Assembly: GCA_937890835.1 (NCBI GenBank)
Contig: CALADF010000022.1
Location: forward strand, 1 to 19,580
Length of the DNA stretch: 19,580 nt
Reading direction: 5' to 3'
Source: an uncultured bacterium
GTDB taxonomy: Bacteria > Actinomycetota > Coriobacteriia > Coriobacteriales > Eggerthellaceae
Shown: positions 7,398 to 14,942 of the stretch, piece after piece
How positions within the stretch are numbered: position 1 is the stretch's first letter
How the letters are laid out: each line of letters starts with the position of its first letter
Made by a program: the position numbers and the translations under genes
The notes under the pieces: model-generated
The model's input: only the letters and a program-made list of their open reading frames with translations
What the model was told of the DNA's origin: nothing
The model's database searches: none

Positions 7398-8189
7398 ATG
7401 TCTTACAAAGTTCGCATCGATAGCTTCGAAGGTCCTTTCGACCTGCTCCTTTATCTTGTGAGCCGCCAAAAGGTCGACATCGGCGCCATCTCCATCACCG
7501 AGATCGCCGATCAGTACCTCGCGGAGGTCTCTCGCATGGGCGAGCTCGACCTCGACGTCGCCTCGGACTTTCTCCTGGTTGCCTCGACGCTTCTTCAGAT
7601 TAAAGCGGAAAGCCTTATCCCGCGCGATCGCGCCGATGTCGACGAGGAGATCGCCGAGCTTGCGCCGAGCGAGGCGCGCGATATCCTCGTGGAGAGGCTG
7701 GTCGAGTACAAGAAGTACAAAAACGCGGCGGCGGCTTTGCATGCGCGGTTCGTGGGCGAAGGACGCATGCACACGCGCCCGTTCGGGCCCGATGCGGATT
7801 TTCTGCGCCTCGTCCCCGATTTTCTCGCGGGTGTGACGGTCGATTCCCTCGCGCTTCTCGCCGCGTCCGCCATGGCTCGTCGCGAGGTGTTCCTGCTCGA
7901 GTCGGAGCACATCGCGGCGAAGCCGATACCGGTCGAGGTGCACGTGCGCGCCATCCATCGGCGTATCGCGTCGCGCGGGCATTTGAAGTTCTCCGATTTG
8001 GTGAACGATGCGACACCAGTCGAGGTGGTCGTGGTGACGTTTTTGGCTGTTCTCGAGCTTTACAAGCGCCGGATGGTGCGTCTTGAGCAGCCCGAGGCGT
8101 TCGGGGACATCGCCATCGACTACATCGAGGGATCGGGCGAGCTGAACTTGGCGGGCGAAGACGCGCTGACGTCGATCGGCGAAGAGTAG
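7398..8189 (+). CDS. scpA: Segregation and condensation protein A
   Basis: ScpA is the kleisin that bridges the two heads of SMC and, with ScpB, forms the bacterial condensin that compacts and separates chromosomes. The 263-residue product begins with the family's DSFEGPFDLLLYLV segment (8-21), followed by a helical N domain (ISITEIADQYL), the LLVASTLLQIKAESLIP helix and a C-terminal winged-helix part around VVVTFLAVLELYKRR. Length is normal. It begins 13 nt after the M50 gene with a GGGGGA ribosome site and ends 12 nt before scpB, the standard pairing. Confidence 0.96.
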   Translation: MSYKVRIDSFEGPFDLLLYLVSRQKVDIGAISITEIADQYLAEVSRMGELDLDVASDFLLVASTLLQIKAESLIPRDRADVDEEIAELAPSEARDILVERLVEYKKYKNAAAALHARFVGEGRMHTRPFGPDADFLRLVPDFLAGVTVDSLALLAASAMARREVFLLESEHIAAKPIPVEVHVRAIHRRIASRGHLKFSDLVNDATPVEVVVVTFLAVLELYKRRMVRLEQPEAFGDIAIDYIEGSGELNLAGEDALTSIGEE

Positions 8190-8201
8190 GGAAGGGCGAG
8201 G

Positions 8202-9074
8202 ATGTTTCAAGGCTTATCGGAATCGCAGGTCAAAGGCGCCGTGGAGGCGATGCTGTTCGTCACTGACGAGCCCGTCGGCGCGCTCACGCTTGCGAAGATG
8301 CTCGATTGCGACCCTGCGTTGGTGGAAGATGCGCTCTCCACGTTGCGCGACGAGCTCGCAGGATCCGATCGCGGCATTCAGCTGCGCGAGGTCGCGGGTG
8401 GTTGGAGGCTGTTCACCCATCCGGCTTATCACGAGCTCATCGAGCAGTATGTGCTGTCGTGGGATACGCGCAAATTGTCGGCTGCGGCGATGGAGACGCT
8501 GGCGGTTGTGGCGTACGCGCAGCCCGTTACGCGCGCCGGTGTCGCGTCGGTGCGCGGCGTGAACTCCGACAGCTCCATAAACTCGCTGGTGGAGAAGGGT
8601 CTGGTGCGCGAGGCGGGCGTGGCCGACACGCCCGGCAACCCCGTGCTCTACGCGACGACGCGCGCTTTTCTCGAGAAATTCGGCTTGCGTTCGACTGCGG
8701 ACCTGCCCCCGCTTGACGATTTCGCGCCCGATGACGAGACGCGCCGCTTGATCACCGAGCGTTTGAGCGCCACGCGCGACGAGGCGGCGATCACCGATGA
8801 GCAGGCGCGCCTGATGGCCGAGGGCCTCATGTACGGTGACGACGCGGAGGATGAGGCGCAAGGCGGCCTCGAAGGAACCTCTGCGCTCGGGGATCGACCC
8901 ACCTCGCCCGACGACGTGCGCGCGGACGTTTCCTCGGCTGCGAACGCGCAGGCGGCTGATTCGCGTTCCGTTTCGCCGCGCGAGGCGATGTTCGCCGAGG
9001 CCATCGCCTCGACGCTCGGCGTAGTCGACAAGATAGACTTCGATTCGCTCGTGTTCGAGACGGAGGATGAGTAG
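8202..9074 (+). CDS. scpB: Segregation and condensation protein B, with a long acidic tail
   Basis: ScpB binds ScpA as a dimer through two winged-helix domains and completes the SMC complex. Family hallmarks are KLSAAAMETLAVVAYAQPVT (91-110), RGVNSDSSI (118-126) and GNPVLYATTRAFLEKFGL (145-162). The core ends near residue 185. About 100 further residues follow, very rich in Asp, Glu, Ala and Ser, and close with IDFDSLVFETEDE, so at 290 residues the protein is roughly half as long again as typical ScpB. The tail looks disordered with short conserved-looking ends. AGGGAAGGG precedes ATG 8202. The stop is 6 nt before rluB, again the standard neighbour. Confidence 0.95.
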   Translation: MFQGLSESQVKGAVEAMLFVTDEPVGALTLAKMLDCDPALVEDALSTLRDELAGSDRGIQLREVAGGWRLFTHPAYHELIEQYVLSWDTRKLSAAAMETLAVVAYAQPVTRAGVASVRGVNSDSSINSLVEKGLVREAGVADTPGNPVLYATTRAFLEKFGLRSTADLPPLDDFAPDDETRRLITERLSATRDEAAITDEQARLMAEGLMYGDDAEDEAQGGLEGTSALGDRPTSPDDVRADVSSAANAQAADSRSVSPREAMFAEAIASTLGVVDKIDFDSLVFETEDE

Positions 9075-9080
9075 GCCGCC

Positions 9081-9938
9081 ATGAACGAGATGAGGTTGCA
9101 GAAGTTCCTCGCCCGCGCCGGCGTCGCGTCGCGCCGCGGCTCGGAGGAGGTCATCTTGTCCGGCAGGGTGCGCGTCAACGGCGAGCCGGTAGTTGAGCTC
9201 GGGGTGAAGGTGGACGCCGATGCCGACGTCGTGACCGTCGACGGGAAACGCGTCTCCCTCGAGGCGTCGACGAAAACCATCATGCTCCACAAGCCGGCCG
9301 GGTTCGTCACCACGATGAGCGACCCGCAGGGCAGGCGCACGGTGGCCGAGCTCGTGGACGTCGACGCGTACCCGGGGTTGTTCCCGGTGGGGCGCCTCGA
9401 TGCGGATACGACGGGGCTTCTTTTGTTCTCGACCGACGGGGAGCTCGGGCACGCGCTTCTCCATCCGAGGAAGCACGTGATGAAGCGCTACGTCGCCTTG
9501 GTGGAGGGCGTCTTGTCGCAAGAGGACGCCGCGCGTCTTCGCGCGGGCGTGCGGTTGAGCGACGGCATGACGCTTCCTGCGCAGATTGAGCTTTTGACCG
9601 GTGACGAGGCTCGTCGCGCGGCGAAGATGATCGGGCGCGGCGCTTCCTCGAGCGGTAACGCGCGCCGACACGGCGGCAAGCGGTCGCGCGCGGCGCTCGA
9701 GGGCGCGGGCAGCTACGTGCTCGTCGGTTTGCGCGAAGGTCGCAAGCGGCAGGTGAGGCGCATGCTCGAGGCGGTGGGGCATCCCGTCATCGCGCTTCAT
9801 CGTGCGACGTTCGGTCCTTTGGATCTGGGCGACCTCCCGCGTGGTGCGTGGCGCGAGCTCAGCGAAGAAGAGGTGCGTATGTTGCGCGACGCGGCGGGCG
9901 TCGGGATGCATGAGGATGAAGCGAAGGGAAGAGGTTGA
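9081..9938 (+). CDS. rluB: 23S rRNA pseudouridine synthase, RsuA/RluB family
   Basis: The enzyme isomerises a uridine in ribosomal RNA to pseudouridine. An S4 RNA-binding domain (MRLQKFLARAGVASRR, 4-19) is followed by the catalytic domain with GRLDADTTGLLLF (104-116), where Asp107 is the nucleophile, and KRYVALVEG; RKRQVRRML (221-229) is the conserved C-terminal segment. Between ~176 and 210 is an insert rich in Arg, Gly and Ser (RRHGGKRSR) that usual members lack. Placement after scpAB is typical of Gram-positive genomes and supports RluB over RsuA. ATG 9090 (MRLQKF) is an alternative start three codons in. The TGA shares its A with the next gene's ATG. Confidence 0.9.
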   Translation: MNEMRLQKFLARAGVASRRGSEEVILSGRVRVNGEPVVELGVKVDADADVVTVDGKRVSLEASTKTIMLHKPAGFVTTMSDPQGRRTVAELVDVDAYPGLFPVGRLDADTTGLLLFSTDGELGHALLHPRKHVMKRYVALVEGVLSQEDAARLRAGVRLSDGMTLPAQIELLTGDEARRAAKMIGRGASSSGNARRHGGKRSRAALEGAGSYVLVGLREGRKRQVRRMLEAVGHPVIALHRATFGPLDLGDLPRGAWRELSEEEVRMLRDAAGVGMHEDEAKGRG

Positions 9939-11164
9939 TGGTGGACGTTGCAAGCGGCTTTGAAGCCGAATCTTTCGAGGGGGACGGCGCGTCGGGCGTG
10001 AGCTCGGGCGCGGGCCGCGTCGCGGCGTTTTCCTCAATCGCCGTGATCGGACTCGGGCTCATCGGCGCCTCGATGGCTGCTGCCGTGAAGGCCGCCTACC
10101 CCGAGACGATCGTGATCGGCGTGGACGTCGACGATCGCACGCGGTTGCGCGCCATGGAGCTGGGCTGGGTCGATCACGCGCTGCGTCCCGATGACGAGCG
10201 GTTCTCGACGTTTCTCGCGGATTCGTGCGAGCTGGTGGTGGTCGCGACGCCGGTGGCGGCGGTCGACGAGTATTTCGGCCTTCTGCGCGATGTCGGGTAC
10301 ACGGGCGTGGTGACCGACACCATCTCGACGAAGTCTCACATTCTCGAGGCCGCCGAGGCGCTGCTGCCCGAGCCGCGCAACTTCGTTCCTGGGCATCCTA
10401 TGGCCGGATCCGAGCGTAACGGCATCGACGGCGCGCGTCCCGATTTGTTCAAAGGGGCGAACTGGATCCTTTGCCCCGACGAGCAGACGGTGCCCGAGCA
10501 CTTTCAGATGCTGCACGAGCTCATCATCGGGATCGGCGCCCGCGTCGTCTCGTTGCGCCGCGAGGAGCATGACAGCTCGGTTGCGGTCGTCAGCCACGTA
10601 CCGCACGTGGTGGCCTCCTCGCTTGTTCACCTCGCGATGCATCACGCCGACGAATCTCGGGCGCTTATGAGGCTTGCCGCAGGCGGCTTCAAGGACACCA
10701 CGCGCATCGCGGCGGGATCTTCGAAGCTGTGGTGCGGCATCGCGTTCGATAACGCGCAGGCGCTCTCCGCCGGTCTCGACGAGATGGCGGGCATCATCGG
10801 GTCGTTCTCCGACGCGCTCGCGGCGGGGGATCGCGACGCGTTCACGGCGCTGCTCGAAGAAGCGGCTTCGGCCCGCCGCGCGCTGCCTGCGGCGTGGGTT
10901 CCCTCGACCGATCGTTTGCTCGAGGTACGCATACCCATGGTTGACCGCACCGGCGTGGTCGCTGAAGTCACCACCATCGCGAGCTCGGTTGGCTGTAATA
11001 TACAGTCTATCGAGATCGATCACATCTCCGAGAGCAACGCCGTGCTCTCCCTGGTCCTTACCGACGAGGGGGATATCGGAAAGCTCTCCTGCCAGCTCAT
11101 CAACGCTGGGTTCTCGGTATCGTTTTGTCCTCTGGGGCCGAAGGAGCACGCTCATGTCGAATGA
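9938..11164 (+). CDS. tyrA: Prephenate dehydrogenase with C-terminal ACT domain
   Basis: TyrA oxidatively decarboxylates prephenate to 4-hydroxyphenylpyruvate, the tyrosine precursor. The 408-residue protein has a Rossmann fold starting VIGLGLIGAS (36-45), the active-site region HPMAGSE (153-159) and SHVPH (219-223), the helical dimer domain GGFKDTTRIAAG, and an ACT domain (~330-395: IPMVDRTGVVAEV) that usually binds tyrosine for feedback inhibition. About 30 low-complexity residues precede the fold. I chose ATG 9938, which overlaps the rluB stop as TGATG behind AAGGGAAGAGG; a TTG 3 nt upstream is possible but less likely. It overlaps aroA by 11 nt. Confidence 0.94.
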   Translation: MVDVASGFEAESFEGDGASGVSSGAGRVAAFSSIAVIGLGLIGASMAAAVKAAYPETIVIGVDVDDRTRLRAMELGWVDHALRPDDERFSTFLADSCELVVVATPVAAVDEYFGLLRDVGYTGVVTDTISTKSHILEAAEALLPEPRNFVPGHPMAGSERNGIDGARPDLFKGANWILCPDEQTVPEHFQMLHELIIGIGARVVSLRREEHDSSVAVVSHVPHVVASSLVHLAMHHADESRALMRLAAGGFKDTTRIAAGSSKLWCGIAFDNAQALSAGLDEMAGIIGSFSDALAAGDRDAFTALLEEAASARRALPAAWVPSTDRLLEVRIPMVDRTGVVAEVTTIASSVGCNIQSIEIDHISESNAVLSLVLTDEGDIGKLSCQLINAGFSVSFCPLGPKEHAHVE

Positions 11165-12482
11165 TTCAGCCGTCGTCGTCAAACCCTTGCCCGCACCGTT
11201 GTCCGGATCGGCGCATGTGCCGGGGGATAAGTCCATCTCGCACCGCGCGGTGCTTTTCTCCGCCATGGCCGAGGGCACTTCGAACGTTTCGGGCGTGCTT
11301 GATTCAGAGGACGTGCGGTCCTCGATCGGCGCCGTCACGGCGCTCGGCGCTCAGGTGGACTTGAACGTTGGAGAAGACGGCTCCCTTTCGGGATCGATCA
11401 CCGGATGGGGAGCGGCCGGGCCCTCGCAACCCGCAGGTCCCATCGACTGCGGCAACTCGGGCACGACCGCGCGCTTGCTCATGGGCGTTCTCGCGCCGTG
11501 GGACATCACCGTCGAGCTCACCGGCGACGATTCGCTCAGGCGCCGTCCTATGCGCCGCATAACCGCGCCGCTTATGAAGATGGGCGTTCACTTCGAGCCC
11601 GCGGGCAAAGAGACGCTGCCCATCGTCGAGACGGGAACGCGCGTCCTGCGCGCCGTCGATTACGAGGCTCCCATGGCGTCTGCGCAGCTCAAGACCGCGG
11701 TGCTGCTCGCGGGCGTGTTCGCGCAGGGCGTCACCACGCTCACGGAGCCCGCGCCCTCGCGCAACCACACCGAGCTGATGCTGCCCGAGTACGGCGTTCC
11801 CACCACGGCGGGGACGCGCGTGGCCGCCGTGGAGGGACCCGCGAGCATGCACGCGAGCGATGTCGTGGTGCCGGGTGATCCGTCGTCTGCGGCGTTTCTC
11901 GTGTGCGCCTCCCTTCTGAAACCGGGAAGCGAGATCACGGTCGAGAACGTCTCGCTCAACCCCGCGCGCATCGGGTTCGTCCGCACGCTTGAGCGCATGG
12001 GGGCGGAGGTGTCTGTGGAGCACCACGGGCAGGAGGGCAAGGAGCCCAACGGAAGCATTCGCGTGCGCTACACCGAGGTCCTGCGCGGTTGCGAGGTTCC
12101 TTCCCAGCACATCGCGTCCATCGTCGATGAGATCCCCGTGCTTTCGCTGGTTGCCGCGCATGCGCGCGGCGTGACGGTGTTTCGCGAGGTCGGCGAGCTG
12201 CGCGTGAAGGAGACCGATCGTCTCGCCGCCATCATCGACGGGCTCGCGCAGCTCGGCGTCGACGCCTGGGAGGAGGGGGATTGCCTGTTCGTCGAGGGCA
12301 ATCCGAACCTGGAGGTTCCCGACGGGCTCGTGTTCGACTCGCGCGGCGACCACCGCCTCGCCATGACGTGGTCGCTCGTGGGGTTGTGCGGCAGCAAGTC
12401 GGTCACGGTTCGCAACTTCGACAGCGTCGCTGTCAGCTATCCTGGTTTCCTCAACGATATGAAAAGGTTAGGTTCTCTATGA
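11154..12482 (+). CDS. aroA: 3-phosphoshikimate 1-carboxyvinyltransferase (EPSP synthase)
   Basis: AroA joins phosphoenolpyruvate to shikimate-3-phosphate, the sixth step of the shikimate pathway. The 442-residue product has GDKSISHRA (24-32), GNSGTTAR (100-107), SLRRRPM (127-133), VDEIPVL (324-330), RVKETDR (350-356) and GDHRLAM (398-404), which together cover both substrate-binding sites. The GNSGTT form resembles Gram-positive enzymes rather than the E. coli type. The frame is open about 480 nt upstream inside tyrA, but ATG 11154 with AAGGAG at 11141-11146 gives the normal length. The stop overlaps the cmk start as ATGA, so translation is probably coupled. Confidence 0.95.
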   Translation: MSNDSAVVVKPLPAPLSGSAHVPGDKSISHRAVLFSAMAEGTSNVSGVLDSEDVRSSIGAVTALGAQVDLNVGEDGSLSGSITGWGAAGPSQPAGPIDCGNSGTTARLLMGVLAPWDITVELTGDDSLRRRPMRRITAPLMKMGVHFEPAGKETLPIVETGTRVLRAVDYEAPMASAQLKTAVLLAGVFAQGVTTLTEPAPSRNHTELMLPEYGVPTTAGTRVAAVEGPASMHASDVVVPGDPSSAAFLVCASLLKPGSEITVENVSLNPARIGFVRTLERMGAEVSVEHHGQEGKEPNGSIRVRYTEVLRGCEVPSQHIASIVDEIPVLSLVAAHARGVTVFREVGELRVKETDRLAAIIDGLAQLGVDAWEEGDCLFVEGNPNLEVPDGLVFDSRGDHRLAMTWSLVGLCGSKSVTVRNFDSVAVSYPGFLNDMKRLGSL

Positions 12483-13186
12483 TCATTGCAATTGACGGCC
12501 CCTCGGGCGCGGGTAAATCGACGGTTGCCAAGGCGGTCGCCAAACGCCTCGGATTCTCGTGCCTGGACACCGGCGCCATGTATCGCGCCATCGCCTGGCG
12601 CGCCCTCGAGGACGGAGTTGCCCTAGATGACGAGGACGGCCTCGGCCGCATCGCCCGTACCTGCGAGATTTCCTTCGGGCACGTCGAGGGCGACCCGCTG
12701 CCCAAGCGCGTGTTCATCGACGGCGTCGAGGTGACCGACGCCATTCGCACCGCGCGTATCGACAAAGCGGTCAGCCCCACCTCCGCTGCCCCCTCCGTGC
12801 GCACAGCGCTCGTCGACCAGCAGCGGCGCATCGGCGCCGGGGGCGATTTCGTGGTCGAAGGCCGCGACATCGGAACCGTCGTGTTCCCCGATGCGGCGGT
12901 GAAGGTGTTTCTGACGGCGTCCGATGAGGAGCGCGCGCATCGCCGCGTGCGCCAAAACGTCGACCGCGGCATCGGCTCGATCGACTACGAGGAGGTGCTC
13001 GCCGATCTGCGTCGTCGTGACGAGGCCGACTCGAGCCGCGCCACCTCGCCGCTCGTCGCGGCCGAAGACGCCGTTCGCATCGATTCGACGAGCCACTACA
13101 TCGAAGAGGTCATCGACGAGATCTGCGCCCTCGCCGACGTCGCGCGTGACGAAGGTCGCGCCGACGCCGGGGCACGGGCCGAGTAG
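12479..13186 (+). CDS. cmk: Cytidylate kinase
   Basis: Cmk phosphorylates CMP and dCMP with ATP, feeding nucleic acid and CDP-lipid synthesis. The 235-residue product begins MIIAIDGPSGAGKST with its P-loop at 7-15, continues with LDTGAMYRA (29-37) for nucleotide monophosphate binding, and has VVEGRDIGTVVFPDA (125-139), all diagnostic. The extra ~10 C-terminal residues are charged. ATG 12479 overlaps the aroA TGA. An upstream open frame inside aroA is not needed. The run aroA-cmk-plsC-ispH recurs in Gram-positive bacteria. Confidence 0.95.
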   Translation: MIIAIDGPSGAGKSTVAKAVAKRLGFSCLDTGAMYRAIAWRALEDGVALDDEDGLGRIARTCEISFGHVEGDPLPKRVFIDGVEVTDAIRTARIDKAVSPTSAAPSVRTALVDQQRRIGAGGDFVVEGRDIGTVVFPDAAVKVFLTASDEERAHRRVRQNVDRGIGSIDYEEVLADLRRRDEADSSRATSPLVAAEDAVRIDSTSHYIEEVIDEICALADVARDEGRADAGARAE

Positions 13187-13201
13187 CGAAGGAAGACGAG
13201 A

Positions 13202-14038
13202 GTGTTTCTCAAGTACGCTGACATGTGGGACATGCCGATCGACGGCGCGTCCGACGAGAAGAAGATTCCCCATTGGTTCGGCAACCTGGCCTGGGTCGTC
13301 ATCGGCGGCGTGTTCAAGCTGTTGTTCCGCTACCGGGTCGACGGTCGTGAGAACCTGCGCGCCTTCAAGGGCGTATCGGGCGTTCTGCTCGTCGCGAACC
13401 ACACCTCGTTTCTCGACGTCGTCTTCATGTACCTGGCTTGCAGGCCCTCGCAGTGGGTGCGTTTCATGGGGCGCGACACGCTCTTCGATAACGCCGGCGG
13501 CCTGATCGGCCAGGGGCTTTCTCGTGTGGGGGCGTTTCCCGTGAAGCGCGACAGCGCCGATCGCACGTCAATCAAGCGCGCGGCCCGCATGCTCAAGGGC
13601 AAGGAGGTCGTTGGCATCCTGCCCGAGGGGACGCGCCGCGGGAAGGGGACGAAGACCCCCGAGATCCACGCGGGCGCCGCGTTCGTGGCGCGCATGGGGC
13701 ATGCCCCCATCATTCCGATGACCGTGCGCAACGCCGAGTTGGTCAAGCAGAAGGGCAAGATGATCCGCTTCCCCAAGATCACCGTCGAGTTCGGCGAGCC
13801 TTTGCTCGTGGGTGATTTCGACTTCCTTCCCAAGGAGGATCGCCTCGAAGGCTGCACCTGGTATGCCATGCGTGAGTGCTTCGCACTGTCCCGGCGCGTG
13901 CCCGCGTCCGAGGTCGACATGAGGGAGTTGTTCCCCCAGGGCAGGGATTTCACGGAGGAGTTCGCCGCGCACGCGGTGCCCCGTCATCGCTCTGACGAGC
14001 TGGTCGCGCAAATCGAGGACAAGAGGAAGGACGCTTAA
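13202..14038 (+). CDS. plsC: 1-acyl-sn-glycerol-3-phosphate acyltransferase, PlsC-like
   Basis: The protein carries the acyltransferase motifs NHTSFLD (66-72, the catalytic His-x4-Asp) and GILPEGTRRGKG (138-149), with GAFPVKRD (110-117) between them. PlsC enzymes add the second acyl chain to lysophosphatidic acid to give phosphatidic acid at the inner membrane face. One hydrophobic segment (~28-43) may anchor the N-terminus. Length is 278 residues, slightly longer than usual, with a charged tail. GTG 13202 is preferred because GAAGGAAG lies 7 nt ahead of it; ATG 13223 is an alternative. The gap after cmk is 15 nt. Substrate is inferred from the family, and a related acyl acceptor cannot be excluded. 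Confidence 0.88.
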   Translation: MFLKYADMWDMPIDGASDEKKIPHWFGNLAWVVIGGVFKLLFRYRVDGRENLRAFKGVSGVLLVANHTSFLDVVFMYLACRPSQWVRFMGRDTLFDNAGGLIGQGLSRVGAFPVKRDSADRTSIKRAARMLKGKEVVGILPEGTRRGKGTKTPEIHAGAAFVARMGHAPIIPMTVRNAELVKQKGKMIRFPKITVEFGEPLLVGDFDFLPKEDRLEGCTWYAMRECFALSRRVPASEVDMRELFPQGRDFTEEFAAHAVPRHRSDELVAQIEDKRKDA

Positions 14039-14039
14039 C

Positions 14040-14876
14040 GTGGAGGTAATGCTCGCGCGTCACGCAGGCGCCTGCTACGGGGTTCAGAGAGCCTTAGACC
14101 TCGCCGTCGCCGTAATCGACGAGGGGCGCGAGGTGCGCACTCTCGGACCGCTCATTCATAACCCGCTGGTCGTGAGCGACCTCGAACGCCGCGGCGCACG
14201 CGTTGCGGCCTCGGTGGCCGATATCGACGGCGGGACGGTCATCATTCGCAGCCACGGGGTGACTCCCGGCGTTCGTTCCTCCCTCTCCGCGCGCGGGCTC
14301 GACGTGGTCGACGCGACGTGCCCGCATGTCGCGCGCGCTCAGGACGCCGCCGCGCAGCTTGCGGAGAGCGGTTGCCGTGTGCTCGTGGTCGGGGAGGAAG
14401 GGCATCCCGAGGTGGAGGGTCTGACCGAATACGCCAAGGAAGCGGGCGGTAAGGTCGATGTGGTATCGTGCGTCGATGACATCCCCGAGGGTCTCTACGA
14501 GCCTGTGGGGGTGGTGGTTCAGACGACGCAGATGAGGGAGAACCTCGACGCGATCGTCGACGCGCTGCGCGCGCGGGGTTTGAACCCCATCGTTCGCAAC
14601 ACCATATGCTCGGCTACGCGGCAGCGGCAGAAAACCGCCGCCCAGGTTGCCGAGCAGGTCGACGCCATGGTCGTCATCGGCGGGCGCAATTCCTCGAACA
14701 CGACGCGCCTGGCGGAAATCTGCGCCGAGCATTGCCCTCGCACGCACCACATCGAATCGGTGGACGAGCTGCGCGCCGACCTTTTCGAGGGCTGCGCCTG
14801 CGTGGGCGTGACCGCCGGCGCCTCGACGCCGGAGGACCAGATTCAGGCGGTCGTCGCCTTTCTCGGCAAGCTGTGA
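14040..14876 (+). CDS. ispH: 4-hydroxy-3-methylbut-2-enyl diphosphate reductase
   Basis: IspH is the iron-sulfur enzyme of the last step of the non-mevalonate isoprenoid pathway, giving IPP and DMAPP. The three cluster ligands are visible: Cys12 (AGACYGV), Cys94 (DATCPHV) and Cys190 (NTICSATRQRQ). Substrate-binding features are LGPLIHNP (35-42), RSHGV (70-74), GHPEVEG (121-127) and GGRNSSNT (214-221). Length, 278 residues, is normal. GTG 14040 has AGGAAGG 9 nt ahead; ATG 14049 is only one base past a GGAGGT and is too close. It begins 1 nt after the plsC stop and is the last tightly packed gene of the operon; 66 nt separate it from the next gene. Confidence 0.95.
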   Translation: MEVMLARHAGACYGVQRALDLAVAVIDEGREVRTLGPLIHNPLVVSDLERRGARVAASVADIDGGTVIIRSHGVTPGVRSSLSARGLDVVDATCPHVARAQDAAAQLAESGCRVLVVGEEGHPEVEGLTEYAKEAGGKVDVVSCVDDIPEGLYEPVGVVVQTTQMRENLDAIVDALRARGLNPIVRNTICSATRQRQKTAAQVAEQVDAMVVIGGRNSSNTTRLAEICAEHCPRTHHIESVDELRADLFEGCACVGVTAGASTPEDQIQAVVAFLGKL

Positions 14877-14942
14877 GGTCCTGAAGCCCCCTGTTCTCAT
14901 TTGCGCCTCGCCGCGCCGCAGTCATGCAAAGGAGCCCGTTCA

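Noticed and set aside
10674..11153. N-terminal extension of AroA reaching 480 nt into tyrA
   Set aside because: The extension is an out-of-frame reading of tyrA with no family resemblance. ATG 11154 has AAGGAG at the right distance and gives a normal EPSP synthase.
12281..12478. N-terminal extension of Cmk into aroA
   Set aside because: Cytidylate kinases start at the IDGPSGAGKST strand, and the ATGA overlap at 12479 is a natural coupled start.
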